Assembly (NCBI RefSeq): GCF_014905135.1
Contig: NZ_CP041406.1
Span: 1,364,001 to 1,428,000 of the forward strand
Length of the DNA stretch: 64,000 nt
Direction of reading: 5' to 3'
Source of the DNA: Sulfurimonas paralvinellae
GTDB lineage: Bacteria > Campylobacterota > Campylobacteria > Campylobacterales > Sulfurimonadaceae
Shown: positions 41,543 to 50,765 of the stretch, in pieces
Layout of the letters: each line of letters opens with the position of its first letter
Numbering within the stretch: the first letter of the stretch is position 1
The notes under the pieces: generated by a model
Database searches by the model: none
What the model was told of the DNA's origin: nothing
The model's input: only the letters and a program-made list of their open reading frames with translations
Made by a program: the position numbers and the translations under genes

Positions 41543-43344
41543 ATCGAGAGAGAAGGAAATGCAAATTCAAGGTTGTTCTCTTCTAAAATCTCCATAATCT
41601 TCTCCATTACATCCTGTTTCGTCTGCAGCCACTCTTCCCATACTACGGACTTGGAAAAACAATAGATTAAGATGTTGATACTCGAATCAGCGAACTCATC
41701 AAGGAAAACAAGCAAGGTTCTTTTGACACCTTCTAGATCATCTTTAGAGACAAGTTTAGCGATTTTTCCACGCTGATAAGCCATATGTTCGTATTTTGTA
41801 TCCTTAGTTGCAATGTCAGGATGGTTTTGCAGCATCTCTCTTATGGCAACAATCGCATTTTTTATATCTTCTCTTTTTGAATCATACTTCACACCGATAC
41901 TCATCTTAATTCTACGTCCAAGTTTTCTTTTATTCCAGTTCTTGATGTCAGCAGAAGCAAATGTTCCGTTAGGAATAGCAATAAGTGCATTGTCAAATGT
42001 TCGCAATGTCGTCACACGCAGACCAATTTCTACTACAGTTCCTTCTTTGCCGTTAATCTCAACCCAATCACCTTGAGAAAAAGCATCACTGGCCAAAATA
42101 GCCAATGTTCCAAAAAAGTTAGAGATAGTATCTTTGGCTGCAAAAGCTACAGCAAAACCACCAATACCAAGACCAGAAAGGAGTGCTGTTAGATTAACAC
42201 CGGCAAAGTAAAGCGTAAATAAAAATCCGAGAAGAAAGATAAAAAAGTTAACGATTTTTATCCCAACATTGATAAGCTCCGCTTTTACACTCGAAGCATC
42301 TTTTGCAAATTTTTCCAAATTGACAAGTGCAACAGTATTGATAACGACATAGATAAAGTAGGTAATAATCAGCGTATAAAGAATGTTGAAAAAACTTGAT
42401 ATCAGTGTGCTGCTGCTAAAGTCATTGAAGACATAGGCGATCATATTTAGATTGATGACAATAATTAAAATATCAATGGTACGTTGTGTTCGTTTTAAGA
42501 TTTCCTCTGCATATTCATGAAGATAATAGCTGTGCATCAAATATCTTTCAAAAACATAGTAAAAAAGTTTTCGTATAAAGAAGATAATAATAATTAAACT
42601 AATGATAATAATCAGCTTAACTACACTCAGCCCTACTGTAGATAATAATGTATCAAGTGCATGGACTGCATTTATAGAACTGATAGTAATAACAACATTA
42701 ACAAGATGAAACTTCGAAAATTTGTTCAAACCATACATCTTTTTATCATACTGATACAGATACGAAATCAAGTCATTATTTATCTCTTGCAGAGCATAAT
42801 ATTCCCGTACATTGTTTCTTAGCGCTTGTATCACCGGTGCTGTTCCTGCAATATTTAAAAACTCTTTATAGTCTCTTTTTGTAATAAGACTAAACTCTTT
42901 TTGATGCTCAGCCGTGTATTGATTCAATTTATTCTCAAATGTTTCAATATCTTTAGAATCAAGAGCTATCAGAACATCACGAAGCAGTTCATTCATGCTT
43001 TTTGCAATTAAATATGACTGAATTTGCACCTCATCCCGTTTGACGGCATAACTATTACCGGCTCTTTTGTTGATGGCAATGATCTTTTTGAGTGCATATA
43101 TCTTTGCGCTGTAATCTTTATTATCATTGATATATTCATTCTTTTTTGCCATCACACGATAGAGTGCTTTTTCATAAGAAGCCTCTTGCTTGGCTACCAG
43201 ATCAGAAATCTCTTCTTGCGTGAGGTTGGCATCTGTCATCTGCAACGTCAGCTTAATCTGTTCATCTATGAATGGTGAATATTTCACATCCGCATTTGCA
43301 TGAAGACCAAAAAGAAAAAAGAAAAGAATAAAAAGATAACGCAT
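41512..43344 (-). CDS. MscS-family mechanosensitive channel (large, with periplasmic domain)
   Basis: The 610-residue protein has a signal peptide (1-18) and a helical, charged periplasmic domain of about 200 residues. Several TM helices follow (around 225-380), then the MscS pore helix LLSGLGIGGFAVAFAAKDTISNFFG and the beta domain DWVEINGKEGTVVEIGLRVTTLRTFDNALIAIPNG. It opens on membrane tension to release solutes. Length is between small MscS and large MscK types. It starts 3 bases after the gdhA stop, so both share a transcript. Confidence 0.9.
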   Translation of the reverse strand: MRYLFILFFFLFGLHANADVKYSPFIDEQIKLTLQMTDANLTQEEISDLVAKQEASYEKALYRVMAKKNEYINDNKDYSAKIYALKKIIAINKRAGNSYAVKRDEVQIQSYLIAKSMNELLRDVLIALDSKDIETFENKLNQYTAEHQKEFSLITKRDYKEFLNIAGTAPVIQALRNNVREYYALQEINNDLISYLYQYDKKMYGLNKFSKFHLVNVVITISSINAVHALDTLLSTVGLSVVKLIIIISLIIIIFFIRKLFYYVFERYLMHSYYLHEYAEEILKRTQRTIDILIIVINLNMIAYVFNDFSSSTLISSFFNILYTLIITYFIYVVINTVALVNLEKFAKDASSVKAELINVGIKIVNFFIFLLGFLFTLYFAGVNLTALLSGLGIGGFAVAFAAKDTISNFFGTLAILASDAFSQGDWVEINGKEGTVVEIGLRVTTLRTFDNALIAIPNGTFASADIKNWNKRKLGRRIKMSIGVKYDSKREDIKNAIVAIREMLQNHPDIATKDTKYEHMAYQRGKIAKLVSKDDLEGVKRTLLVFLDEFADSSINILIYCFSKSVVWEEWLQTKQDVMEKIMEILEENNLEFAFPSLSIYDETKGCSQ

Positions 43345-43347
43345 TAC

Positions 43348-44703
43348 TTAGATTCCTTCTGCTATCATAGCATCGGCTACTTTTTTAAATCCCGCGATAT
43401 TCGCACCGTCAACATAATTTCCTTCAACACCATAATCTTTTGCTGTAAGAGCTACCCGTTTACATATCATCTGCATGGTCTCTTTGAGACGTTCATCTAC
43501 TTTGGCAAAGCCCCATTTTGACATGGCGGCATTTTGACTCATCTCAAACTCGCTTACCACCACACCGCCGGCATTGGCGGCTTTTGCAGGAGCGAAACAA
43601 ACCTTATGTGACTGCAGCAACGAAATTGCTTCAGGAGTTGAAGGCATATTTGCACCTTCTGTTACACTCACGCAGCCATTATTGATAAGATTTTGCGCAT
43701 CTATCTCTGTCAGTTCATTCTGTGTTGCACACGGAAAAGCTGCATAACATGGAATATCCCACACCGCATGTCCCCCTTCGGGATACTCCTCAATAGGAAT
43801 ATATTTTGCCTCAGCATGGACTTCAGCATATTTTGTAAGTGATTGGCGTTTGTTCAGCTTGATATCTTTTAAAAGTTCCACATCGATTCCTCGAGAGTCA
43901 TAGATGGTGCCCTTTGAATCTGAACATGCCACAGGAACAGCTCCTATTTGCGTAAGCTTTTCTATGGCATGGACAGCGACATTGCCCGCTCCGCTGACTG
44001 TACAGACTTTTCCCATTAATGGCTCTTTTCCTTCCATTTCAAGCATGCTCTCGGTAAAGTAGACGGCACCATACCCCGTAGCTTCAGGGCGCATTAAAGA
44101 ACCGCCAAAGAAAAATGGTTTTCCTGTGAGTACTCCTTCGTAAGTTGATGTAATCTTCTTATACTCGCCAAAAAGATACCCTATCTCTCGGCTTCCAACA
44201 CCAATATCTCCTGCAGGAACATCGATGCGTGCACCGATGTATTTATGCAGTTCCGTCATATAAGCAGAACAAAATTTCATCACTTCAAAATCACTTTTCC
44301 CTTTTGGATCAAAATCACTCCCTCCCTTTGCACCTCCTATATGCAGACCGGTCAAAGAATTTTTCAATATTTGCTCAAACCCTAAAAACTTCAAAACACC
44401 TTCATTGACCGTCGGATGAAAACGCAGACCGCCTTTGTAAGGACCAAGCGCATTGTTAAACTGAATTCTATATCCCGTATTAACCTGTATAATATTATTA
44501 TCATCCAGCCATGTCACTTTAAACTTGATAACTCTGTCAGGAACAACCAGTCGTTCCATGATCCCATGTTTTCTGTATTTTTCATCTGACTGCAGCAGCG
44601 GTGCTATGGAATAAATCACTTCTTCCATTGCCTGATAAAAAACATTGTTTTCCGCACAGTTATGATTTTCAAATTTTCGTATTTCTTCTTCAGCTATCGT
44701 CAT
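43348..44703 (-). CDS. gdhA: NADP-type glutamate dehydrogenase
   Basis: The 451-residue enzyme interconverts glutamate with 2-oxoglutarate and ammonia. Conserved stretches include GGLRFHPTVNEGVLKFLGFEQ near residue 90, the active-site Lys in GGAKGGSDFDPKGKS near residue 120, GDIGVGSREIGYLFG near residue 165 and the GxGNVA nucleotide fold near residue 240. Length fits the hexameric NADP-dependent class. The gap of about 180 bases upstream separates it from the divergent chemoreceptor gene. Confidence 0.95.
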   Translation of the reverse strand: MTIAEEEIRKFENHNCAENNVFYQAMEEVIYSIAPLLQSDEKYRKHGIMERLVVPDRVIKFKVTWLDDNNIIQVNTGYRIQFNNALGPYKGGLRFHPTVNEGVLKFLGFEQILKNSLTGLHIGGAKGGSDFDPKGKSDFEVMKFCSAYMTELHKYIGARIDVPAGDIGVGSREIGYLFGEYKKITSTYEGVLTGKPFFFGGSLMRPEATGYGAVYFTESMLEMEGKEPLMGKVCTVSGAGNVAVHAIEKLTQIGAVPVACSDSKGTIYDSRGIDVELLKDIKLNKRQSLTKYAEVHAEAKYIPIEEYPEGGHAVWDIPCYAAFPCATQNELTEIDAQNLINNGCVSVTEGANMPSTPEAISLLQSHKVCFAPAKAANAGGVVVSEFEMSQNAAMSKWGFAKVDERLKETMQMICKRVALTAKDYGVEGNYVDGANIAGFKKVADAMIAEGI

Positions 44704-44882
44704 TTTCTACTCTCTAATATGAATTATAATTTTTTAATATTGTACCACAACTAGCTTCATTTCAGGGAAAATGCAAAAAAGTTACAAGAAACCTAAATGG
44801 ATAGTTATATTGAAAAATTTTATATTCATGCATAAATTTTTATGTTAAGATATCACAATTTAATTATAAAAGGGATTTACTA
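44704..44882. other. Divergent promoter region gdhA / chemoreceptor
   Basis: This AT-rich gap must contain both promoters. A TATAAT read leftward lies near the gdhA start, and several TATAAT-like runs precede the chemoreceptor. An AAAAGGGA ribosome binding site sits 8 bases before the ATG at 44883. No clear sigma-28 or sigma-54 element is visible, and no further gene. Confidence 0.4.
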
Positions 44883-46820
44883 ATGTTTCAAAATCTTAGT
44901 ATAAAAAAGAAGATGAACTATCTCGTAGCGATTGCTACCGTTTCCATAGTATTTGCTGCCATTTTTGTATTTGGTGCGATGAGCGACTTGGAAAAAGATT
45001 ATAACCACCTTTATAAAAATTCGATGAAAGCTGGTCTTAACACCCTCATTATTGAAAAGAACATGAATCATGTCAGCAGAAATGACAGAGATATCATGCT
45101 CGGTGGTCCTAAAGAAAAAGATATTGCTCAGATTCAGGAGAATATTAAAACAATAAAACAAAGTTTCGATGTTCTGGCAGGACTTGACAACTCACCTGAA
45201 GTACACAATCTTGTCATCAAATCCAAAGAGTCTACACTCAAATTTATCAACACAGCATTTGACATGATGAAAAGTTTAACGCCGGAAATGATAAAAAACA
45301 GTAAAGAAGAGATATATCAACAATATCATGACAAACTCACGCCGCTTGCAGAAGAGTCGCGCAAATACTTTAAAAAATTAGTCAAACTCAAACAAACCGA
45401 ACTTGCACAAAATTCAAAATCACTGCAGACAAAAATAACATTTTATAAATACCTTGTACTGATTGCAGGAATTTTTGTAGGCTTGGTAGTACTTGTTCTT
45501 TCTATCATCATTAGAAAATCAATTACTTCAAGCATTGAAAAGTTTACAGAACTTATCACATATGCTGCACGCGGTGATTTTTCAAAAACCTGTACAGATG
45601 AGTCAGAAGATACAGAACTTGGCATCATGGGGAAACATCTTGCTGATCTGCTTGGGCATGTTCAAAAACTCATTGATGAGATCAACACAACTATCACAAA
45701 TGCATCCAAAGGTGATTTTTCAAAAGCCATATCAAGTGCAGGCATGGAAGGCGAGTTTGTTGTTGCCATTAATAATGTCTCAAAAAGTATCGACTTTATG
45801 AAAGAACAGCATCAAAAAGCACAGCGCGATGCATTCAATTCAAAACTAAGCGTTAAAAGTGTCAATGTATCAGAATCACTGACAGTTATTCAAAGCGATC
45901 TCAAAACGAATATCAATGCGATTAAAGACATCACACAAGCGACACGTTTTGCATCAAATCTTGCCAATGAGTCAAGAGAGAATATTGAAAGTATTGTCAA
46001 TGAACTGCATAACATCAACGAACAGGCAACTATGAACAATGCGAACATTGAAGAGTTGGCTTCACAGACAAGTAATATTACCTCTGTTATCGAACTCATC
46101 ACAGACATTGCAGACCAAACGAATCTACTTGCACTCAATGCCGCCATCGAGGCTGCTCGTGCCGGTGAACACGGTCGCGGCTTTGCCGTTGTTGCCGATG
46201 AAGTGAGAAAATTGGCTGAGAGAACACACAAAGCAACAAGCGAAATAGCAATCTCCATTAAATCACTGCAGCAGGGCATGAGTGAAATTCAGGAAAGTTC
46301 TGAAAATATGAAGACAACCGTTGATTCATCAACTCAGGGAATTGAAAAATTTGAAGATACATTGATTCAACTCAGTGACGGTTCCAACACGATTGTAGAA
46401 CAGTCATACTTTATGGAAAATTCCATCTTTGTCGTTCTTGCAAAAATTGATCATATTCTTTACAAATCACGTGCATATAACTCATTGATGTCACTTAAAA
46501 AAGTTCTCAAAGCAGTTGATTCGCACTCATGTAATCTTGGAAAATGGTATGACAATGAAGGCAAAGAACGTTTTGCTCAGACTTCGGCTTATCCGAAAAT
46601 GGCATCACCGCATAATATTGTCCACACAAATGCAAATAACAATCTTGCCTATATTGAAACAAAAGACCCTGAAACGACCGTTCTTATTCATTCAGATGAG
46701 ATCATTGACAGTTTTGACAAAATGGAAGCTGCTTCCGAAGAGCTCTTTGCGCTCCTAGATCAGATGCTGCGTGAGACAGAGGTTGAAAACAAACAAACAA
46801 CAGACGAACAACAGGTCTAA
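44883..46820 (+). CDS. Methyl-accepting chemotaxis protein with C-terminal CZB domain
   Basis: The 645-residue chemoreceptor has two TM helices (about 12-33 and 188-210) flanking a four-helix periplasmic domain. A HAMP region follows, then a signalling hairpin tip with [39 protein letters not shown] near residue 420. The C-terminus is a chemoreceptor zinc-binding domain: [25 protein letters not shown] and the PHNIVH histidines supply the zinc ligands. CZB receptors respond to zinc or hypochlorous acid. The TAA stop lies within an 8-bp target duplication of the IS inserted right after it. Confidence 0.92.
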   Translation: MFQNLSIKKKMNYLVAIATVSIVFAAIFVFGAMSDLEKDYNHLYKNSMKAGLNTLIIEKNMNHVSRNDRDIMLGGPKEKDIAQIQENIKTIKQSFDVLAGLDNSPEVHNLVIKSKESTLKFINTAFDMMKSLTPEMIKNSKEEIYQQYHDKLTPLAEESRKYFKKLVKLKQTELAQNSKSLQTKITFYKYLVLIAGIFVGLVVLVLSIIIRKSITSSIEKFTELITYAARGDFSKTCTDESEDTELGIMGKHLADLLGHVQKLIDEINTTITNASKGDFSKAISSAGMEGEFVVAINNVSKSIDFMKEQHQKAQRDAFNSKLSVKSVNVSESLTVIQSDLKTNINAIKDITQATRFASNLANESRENIESIVNELHNINEQATMNNANIEELASQTSNITSVIELITDIADQTNLLALNAAIEAARAGEHGRGFAVVADEVRKLAERTHKATSEIAISIKSLQQGMSEIQESSENMKTTVDSSTQGIEKFEDTLIQLSDGSNTIVEQSYFMENSIFVVLAKIDHILYKSRAYNSLMSLKKVLKAVDSHSCNLGKWYDNEGKERFAQTSAYPKMASPHNIVHTNANNNLAYIETKDPETTVLIHSDEIIDSFDKMEAASEELFALLDQMLRETEVENKQTTDEQQV

Positions 46821-46822
46821 AA
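46815..46822. repeat. Left 8-bp target site duplication of the IS (GTCTAAAA)
   Basis: Identical to 48161-48168. It contains the TAA stop of the chemoreceptor gene, so the insertion left that protein intact. Confidence 0.9.
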
Positions 46823-48160
46823 GGGAGTGTTAGAAATTTCGTATCAGTTTGATAAAATACTATCAAGGACTGACAATGAACGAAGAAGTAGATTTTGATT
46901 TTGATGAAATCTTAAAAGAATTTAGAAGTGGGAAAAAACTCACCGGCAAAGGTGGGCTTTTAGCTCCACTCATCAAGCAACTCACAGAAGCTGCACTTGA
47001 AGCGGAGGTAGAATCACATATTGCTAATGATGTACTTGGCGATAAGCCAAACAGACGAAACGGTTTTAACAAAAAGACCATCAAAGGTACCAGTGATGGA
47101 ACATTTGAGCTTGAAATCCCAAGGGATAGAAACGGTACATTTGAACCCCAAATAGTTAAAAAACACCAAACTACAATTAGTGATGAAATTGAGGAAAAGA
47201 TAATCTCAATGTATGGACTTGGTATGAGTTACAGAGATATATCTTCACATATTGAGGATATATATCAGGTAAGTATCTCTACAGCTACTATCAGTGCCGT
47301 TACAGATAAAATTATTGCAAAAGTGAAAGAGTGGCAGGCTCGCCCATTAGAGCCTTTATATCCCTTTGTATGGTTAGATGCTATTCACTATAAAATAAAA
47401 GACGGTGGTAAATATGTCTCAAAAGCAATTTATACCATCCTGGGAGTTCATCTTGATGGCAAAAAAGAGGTTTTAGGTCTTTATCTCTCGGAAAATGAAG
47501 GTGCAAATTTCTGGCTCTCTGTTCTGACAGACTTGCAAGCTCGTGGTGTTGAAGATATACTCATTGCCTCAGTTGATGGTCTAAAGGGCTTTCCAGAAGC
47601 CATAAATGCGATATTCCCACAGACAGAAGTGCAACTCTGTGTAATACACCAAATACGCAATTCCATTAGATATATTGCTTCTAAAGATCAAAAAGAGTTT
47701 GCAAAAGATTTAAAGCTTATCTATCAAGCACCTACGAAAGAAGTAGCGGAAGAAGAGCTTCTAAAACTTGAAGAAAAATGGGGTAAAAAAATATCCCCTT
47801 GTCATCAATTCTTGGCAGAATAAATGGGATAATCTCTCTGTCTTTTTCAAGTATCCTGCTGAGATTAGAAAAATCATTTACACTACAAATATTATTGAAT
47901 CCGTACATCGCCAATTTAGAAAACTAACTAAAACCAAAGGTGCATTTCCTAATGAAAACTCACTGTTGAAATTACTTTATTTGGGTATAAAAAATGCATC
48001 AAAAAAATGGACTATGCCTATAAGAAATTGGAGTCTCACTATTTCACAGTTGGCTATATTTTTTGAAGGGAGGCTTGATAAATATTTGGAGGTATAAGTT
48101 GGAGGCTGTAGCACAACAGGTGCTACTAAAAGTTACTGACACGGAATTTTAAACGCTCTC
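46823..48160 (+). mobile_element. IS256-family insertion sequence
   Basis: A 1338-bp element with imperfect terminal inverted repeats of about 26 bp. The left end begins GGGAGTGTTAGAAATTTCGT, and the right end, reverse complemented, begins GAGAGCGTTTAAAATTCCGT, with about 20 of 26 matches. A perfect 8-bp direct repeat GTCTAAAA flanks it (46815-46822 and 48161-48168). A hairpin with arms GTAGCAC and GTGCTAC lies at 48108-48126 after the transposase. The transposase is frameshifted, so the copy is probably inactive. Perfect duplication suggests a fairly recent insertion. Confidence 0.92.
46876..48097 (+). pseudogene. IS256-family transposase, frameshifted
   Basis: The Mutator-like transposase starts at ATG 46876 (MNEEVDFDFDE), preceded by AAGGA. 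The first part has PRDRNGTFEPQIVKK, the catalytic Asp of VWLDAIHYK and the second Asp of ASVDGLKGFPEA, and it ends at a TAA at 47821-47823. The rest continues in the +1 frame, with NIIESVHRQFR supplying the catalytic Glu. The frames join at a run of seven A at 47785-47791; six A would restore GKKYPLVINSW. IS256 elements normally have one frame, so this is a mutation, a sequencing error in a homopolymer, or slippage. Confidence 0.88.
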
Positions 48161-48168
48161 GTCTAAAA
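48161..48168. repeat. Right 8-bp target site duplication of the IS (GTCTAAAA)
   Basis: Identical to 46815-46822. It lies just before the stop of the convergent 123-residue gene. Without the IS the two genes would end about 9 bases apart. Confidence 0.9.
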
Positions 48169-48175
48169 TTCTAAA

Positions 48176-48547
48176 TTACTCCCAATCCTCATACTTGGAT
48201 TTGGAGTGCTTATCTTTCTTATATCGTCTTGCATTTTTATTCTTTTCTAACTGATTTATACTGTAAAGCAGATCTTCTTTGATATTTTCAATATCTTCAC
48301 TACTCTCTTTATAAACGATCATCTTTTTAACGAGTTTTTGCAGTTCCTGCAGATCACCCTTATACAAAGCTATCTCTTCTACACGTTGATATACTTTGAG
48401 TGCATTGTCAATCTTTTTGTCATAACGCTCTTTACTCAACTCATCACTGTTACTTAAATAAGAGATAATGCTTTTGGAAAAACGTTCCAATGCACGAACA
48501 TAACGAAGCCTATTTGCGTTGTCAATTGCTTTTTTAGAAGCTGCCAT
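48176..48547 (-). CDS. Hypothetical helical protein
   Basis: The 123-residue hydrophilic protein is rich in Lys, Glu, Tyr and Leu, probably all-helical with a coiled-coil tendency (about residues 30-100), and ends in a Lys/Ser-rich tail. It has no signal peptide, Cys or known motif. I do not recognise a family. It is convergent with the chemoreceptor gene and divergent from the rhodanese gene. The N-terminal MAASKKAIDNANRLRY is basic. Real-gene status rests on clean coding of normal length with no competing frame. Confidence 0.65.
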   Translation of the reverse strand: MAASKKAIDNANRLRYVRALERFSKSIISYLSNSDELSKERYDKKIDNALKVYQRVEEIALYKGDLQELQKLVKKMIVYKESSEDIENIKEDLLYSINQLEKNKNARRYKKDKHSKSKYEDWE

Positions 48548-48604
48548 TTTTATCCTGTTTAGATATTATCGCTACAATTATACACTTAAATATTGGAGAA
48601 AGAA

Positions 48605-49003
48605 TTGAAAAAGATTATTTTAGCATTACTGCTCTTGAGTGTTTCACTGTTTGCAGAGTTGACAAACCAATACCTTACAAAAGATTTTTTAAATAAGAAC
48701 ATTCCTATCATAGATGTCCGCACTCCTAGAGAATGGCAGGAAACAGGGCTCCTAAAAGGAGCTGTTCCTATTATGTTCTTTGATCAAAGAGGTAATTACG
48801 ATGCCAGAAAATTTCTTAAAGAATTAAATAAAAAAGTAGACACGACCAAACCTTTTGCTCTTATCTGTCACACAGGAAGCAGAACCTCAATGATAGCGCC
48901 ATGGCTTTCCAAAGAGTTCGGTTATAAGGTCATTAATCTTCAAGGTGGTATGGAGTACGCAACACGCGGCCTGCATATAAAAACCGTTCCTTACAGACCT
49001 TAA
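48605..49003 (+). CDS. Secreted rhodanese-like sulfurtransferase
   Basis: The product is about 132 residues, with a signal peptide (KKIILALLLLSVSLFA) and a rhodanese domain containing IPIIDVRTPREWQETG and the active-site loop CHTGSRT near residue 95. It can bind and transfer sulfane sulfur in the periplasm, which is fitting in a sulfur oxidiser. A frame from TTG at 48593 exists, but the TTG at 48605 is preferred because GGAG lies about 6 bases before it. The stop overlaps the ATG of a 38-residue membrane protein (TAATG). Confidence 0.87.
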   Translation: MKKIILALLLLSVSLFAELTNQYLTKDFLNKNIPIIDVRTPREWQETGLLKGAVPIMFFDQRGNYDARKFLKELNKKVDTTKPFALICHTGSRTSMIAPWLSKEFGYKVINLQGGMEYATRGLHIKTVPYRP

Positions 49004-49119
49004 TGCCAAACTGGGTCAAATTTCTTTTTTATCTGACACTGCGTATTGTCATTACATTTGCAGTGCTTGGATTTTTTATCTTCTTACTCTGGTGGCTGCT
49101 CTACTCTATTTTTTATTAA
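49003..49119 (+). CDS. Small (38-residue) membrane protein
   Basis: The ATG at 49003 overlaps the rhodanese stop as TAATG, and the frame runs 38 codons to TAA at 49117-49119. The product, MPNWVKFLFYLTLRIV and on to a hydrophobic LLWWLLYSIFY end, is a single hydrophobic segment with a basic N-terminal side. The coupling and composition make it credible, but no family is recognised. Its end overlaps the convergent gene by 4 bases. Confidence 0.5.
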   Translation: MPNWVKFLFYLTLRIVITFAVLGFFIFLLWWLLYSIFY

Positions 49120-49589
49120 AGCAGTGATTTAATGACATTGGAAACACCCTGATGCAGATTGTAGTTTGCAATAGGAAAATCTAAATCTTCACGCTCTAAA
49201 TTTACTATATAACGTGAAAGGTATGTTCCCAGAAGTTCAAGATCTATTGGTTCATATTTTTCACACATTGCTTCATCTATTGAAGTTCTTAGTAACTTTC
49301 CTGCATCATTTGATTTTGCCAGTGTAAAAACTAAAGTTTTCAAACTTAAAAAATCATTCCACTCTAAAAAAAGTTCCGGAGTCAGTATATCTGTTTTTTT
49401 GCCTTCCGGTGTAAAGAGCAGATCCATATCACGCAATGGAATCAGTACTGATAAAACAGCACGTGAGAAGGGAACAACCTTATCGGCCCAAAAAGGCGAC
49501 TCATTTCTCGTTTGCAATTCTTTATCTATCATATCTACAATTGTATCAATGTCGGCATGTTTAAATAGTTCATATGTTTCTTGTTTCAT
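49116..49589 (-). CDS. Hypothetical protein
   Basis: The product is about 157 residues from the ATG at 49589 (MKQETYELFKHAD). A start 21 bases upstream at 49610 is also possible, and neither has a clear ribosome binding site. It is soluble and acidic, with PFWADKVVPFSRAVLSVLIPLRDMDLLFTPEGKKTD in the middle and a single Cys. The ADKV..SRAVLSVLIPL stretch weakly recalls type IV secretion coupling-protein accessory segments, but this is not enough for a call. It is divergent from the DUF445 gene. Confidence 0.6.
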   Translation of the reverse strand: MKQETYELFKHADIDTIVDMIDKELQTRNESPFWADKVVPFSRAVLSVLIPLRDMDLLFTPEGKKTDILTPELFLEWNDFLSLKTLVFTLAKSNDAGKLLRTSIDEAMCEKYEPIDLELLGTYLSRYIVNLEREDLDFPIANYNLHQGVSNVIKSLL

Positions 49590-49630
49590 ATTATAATTAT
49601 ATAATGTCATTTTTAAAAAGGAGATATATT

Positions 49631-50338
49631 TTGAAACTAAATAAGAGCTTTATAACAAACTTTATTGCCGCCATACTCGTCAGCCTTTCATTTATTTTAC
49701 CGCAGTTGAAAGATACCCTGCTCTACACAGGACTCTTCGCTCTTTCGGGAGCACTGACCAATCAGCTCGCCATCCATATGCTCTTCGAAAAAATCCCTTT
49801 TTTATATGGTTCAGGCGTTATTCCTCAAAGATTTGAGGCCTTTAAAAAAGCCATAAAAGATTTGATGATGCAAGAGTTTTTCAACCGTGAGCAGTTAGAA
49901 AACTTTTTTCAAAACGAAGAGAAGAAAATGGATCTTGTTCCCATTATAGAAGAGACAGACTTCTCTCCCGCATATGATGCGTTGACAAAAACTGTCATGG
50001 AGTCATCTTTTGGCGGTATGCTCGGGATGTTTGGAGGAGAGGCTGCACTTGAAAGCCTGCGTGAGCCCTTCAGTACCAAACTGAAATCAGCCGTTATAAC
50101 TATTGTGAATTCAGAAGCTTTTGATGCAACTCTGCAGCAGCATCTTCAAAGTTCTTCTTTGAGTGATGACCTTTTAAAGTCCATCGAAAAAGTAATAGAA
50201 ACAAGACTCAATCAACTCACACCGCAAATGGTAAAAGAGATGGTAGAGCGTCTCATTAAAGAACATCTTGAATGGCTTGTTGTTTGGGGTGGTGTTTTTG
50301 GTGGACTTATAGGGCTGGGAAGCTCTTTTTTACTTTAG
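49631..50338 (+). CDS. DUF445-family membrane protein
   Basis: The product is about 235 residues, starting at a TTG at 49631 (KLNKSFITNF) with AAGGAG about 8 bases before it. An upstream frame begins at 49574 but has no such site. It has a hydrophobic N-terminal region (two helices), the family segment LTNQLAIHMLFEKIPFLYGSGVIPQRFEAFK, a helical middle and a C-terminal TM helix (WLVVWGGVFGGLIGLGSSFLL). The N-in/C-anchored layout matches DUF445/YheB proteins of unknown function. Confidence 0.82.
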   Translation: MKLNKSFITNFIAAILVSLSFILPQLKDTLLYTGLFALSGALTNQLAIHMLFEKIPFLYGSGVIPQRFEAFKKAIKDLMMQEFFNREQLENFFQNEEKKMDLVPIIEETDFSPAYDALTKTVMESSFGGMLGMFGGEAALESLREPFSTKLKSAVITIVNSEAFDATLQQHLQSSSLSDDLLKSIEKVIETRLNQLTPQMVKEMVERLIKEHLEWLVVWGGVFGGLIGLGSSFLL

Positions 50339-50345
50339 GACACCT

Positions 50346-50555
50346 CTAAAGAACTTCTATCTTGACATCATCACCGACAAGCAGAACTTCACCTTTGCGA
50401 ATCTTCGCTCGTTTTCTTGTCTCGGTCTCACCGTTGCGTGAGACATACCCCTCTGCTACTATCATTTTCGCTTCCGCACCGCTGTCAACCAGATCTAAAA
50501 CCTTTAAAAGTTTATAGAGCTCTATATATTCATCTTCTAATGTAAACTGTATCAT
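50346..50555 (-). CDS. S4-domain RNA-binding protein (YbcJ-like)
   Basis: The product is about 69 residues from the ATG at 50555 (MIQFTLEDEYIEL). A start 6 codons upstream is possible. The S4 motif LYKLLKVLDLVDSGAEAKMIVAEGYVSRNG is complete, followed by a short beta segment. Such proteins bind structured RNA, often rRNA. It is convergent with the DUF445 gene, 7 bases away. Function beyond RNA binding is unknown. Confidence 0.87.
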   Translation of the reverse strand: MIQFTLEDEYIELYKLLKVLDLVDSGAEAKMIVAEGYVSRNGETETRKRAKIRKGEVLLVGDDVKIEVL

Positions 50556-50585
50556 AATGAAATCATAGCGCAATAGTGTTACAAT

Positions 50586-50765
50586 TTAAAATCTTTTCGT
50601 ATAGCGATGACAATAGGGCTGTTTTGCTTTTCTTTCATAATAGTTTTGATGATATTTCTCAGCTTTATAAAAAAGCTTCTTCTCACGCACAAATATCGCA
50701 ATATCATATTCTTTGAATTCGAGGTAATACTCAACATCCCAAAAATATCCGCCTGCAAAATAGGC
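50586..50765 (-). pseudogene. Remnant of an MsrA (methionine-S-sulfoxide reductase) domain
   Basis: Immediately after the msrB stop, in the same frame, 59 codons read AYFAGGYFWDVEYYLE, then about 10 residues, then LFYKAEKYHQNYYER and CHRYTKRF before a stop. The start matches the MsrA N-terminal motif (FAGGCFWGVEYYLE type) and the end matches the MsrA C-terminus. The catalytic Cys is Tyr, the nearby residue is Asp, and about 100 central residues are missing. This is a decayed MsrA half of a former MsrB-MsrA fusion, now cut off by the TAA at 50766. Confidence 0.82.

Noticed and set aside
47768-47823. Programmed frameshifting in the transposase
   Set aside because: IS256-family transposases are normally a single frame, and the A7 run fits a one-base insertion; slippage is possible but not supported by any stimulatory structure that I can see.
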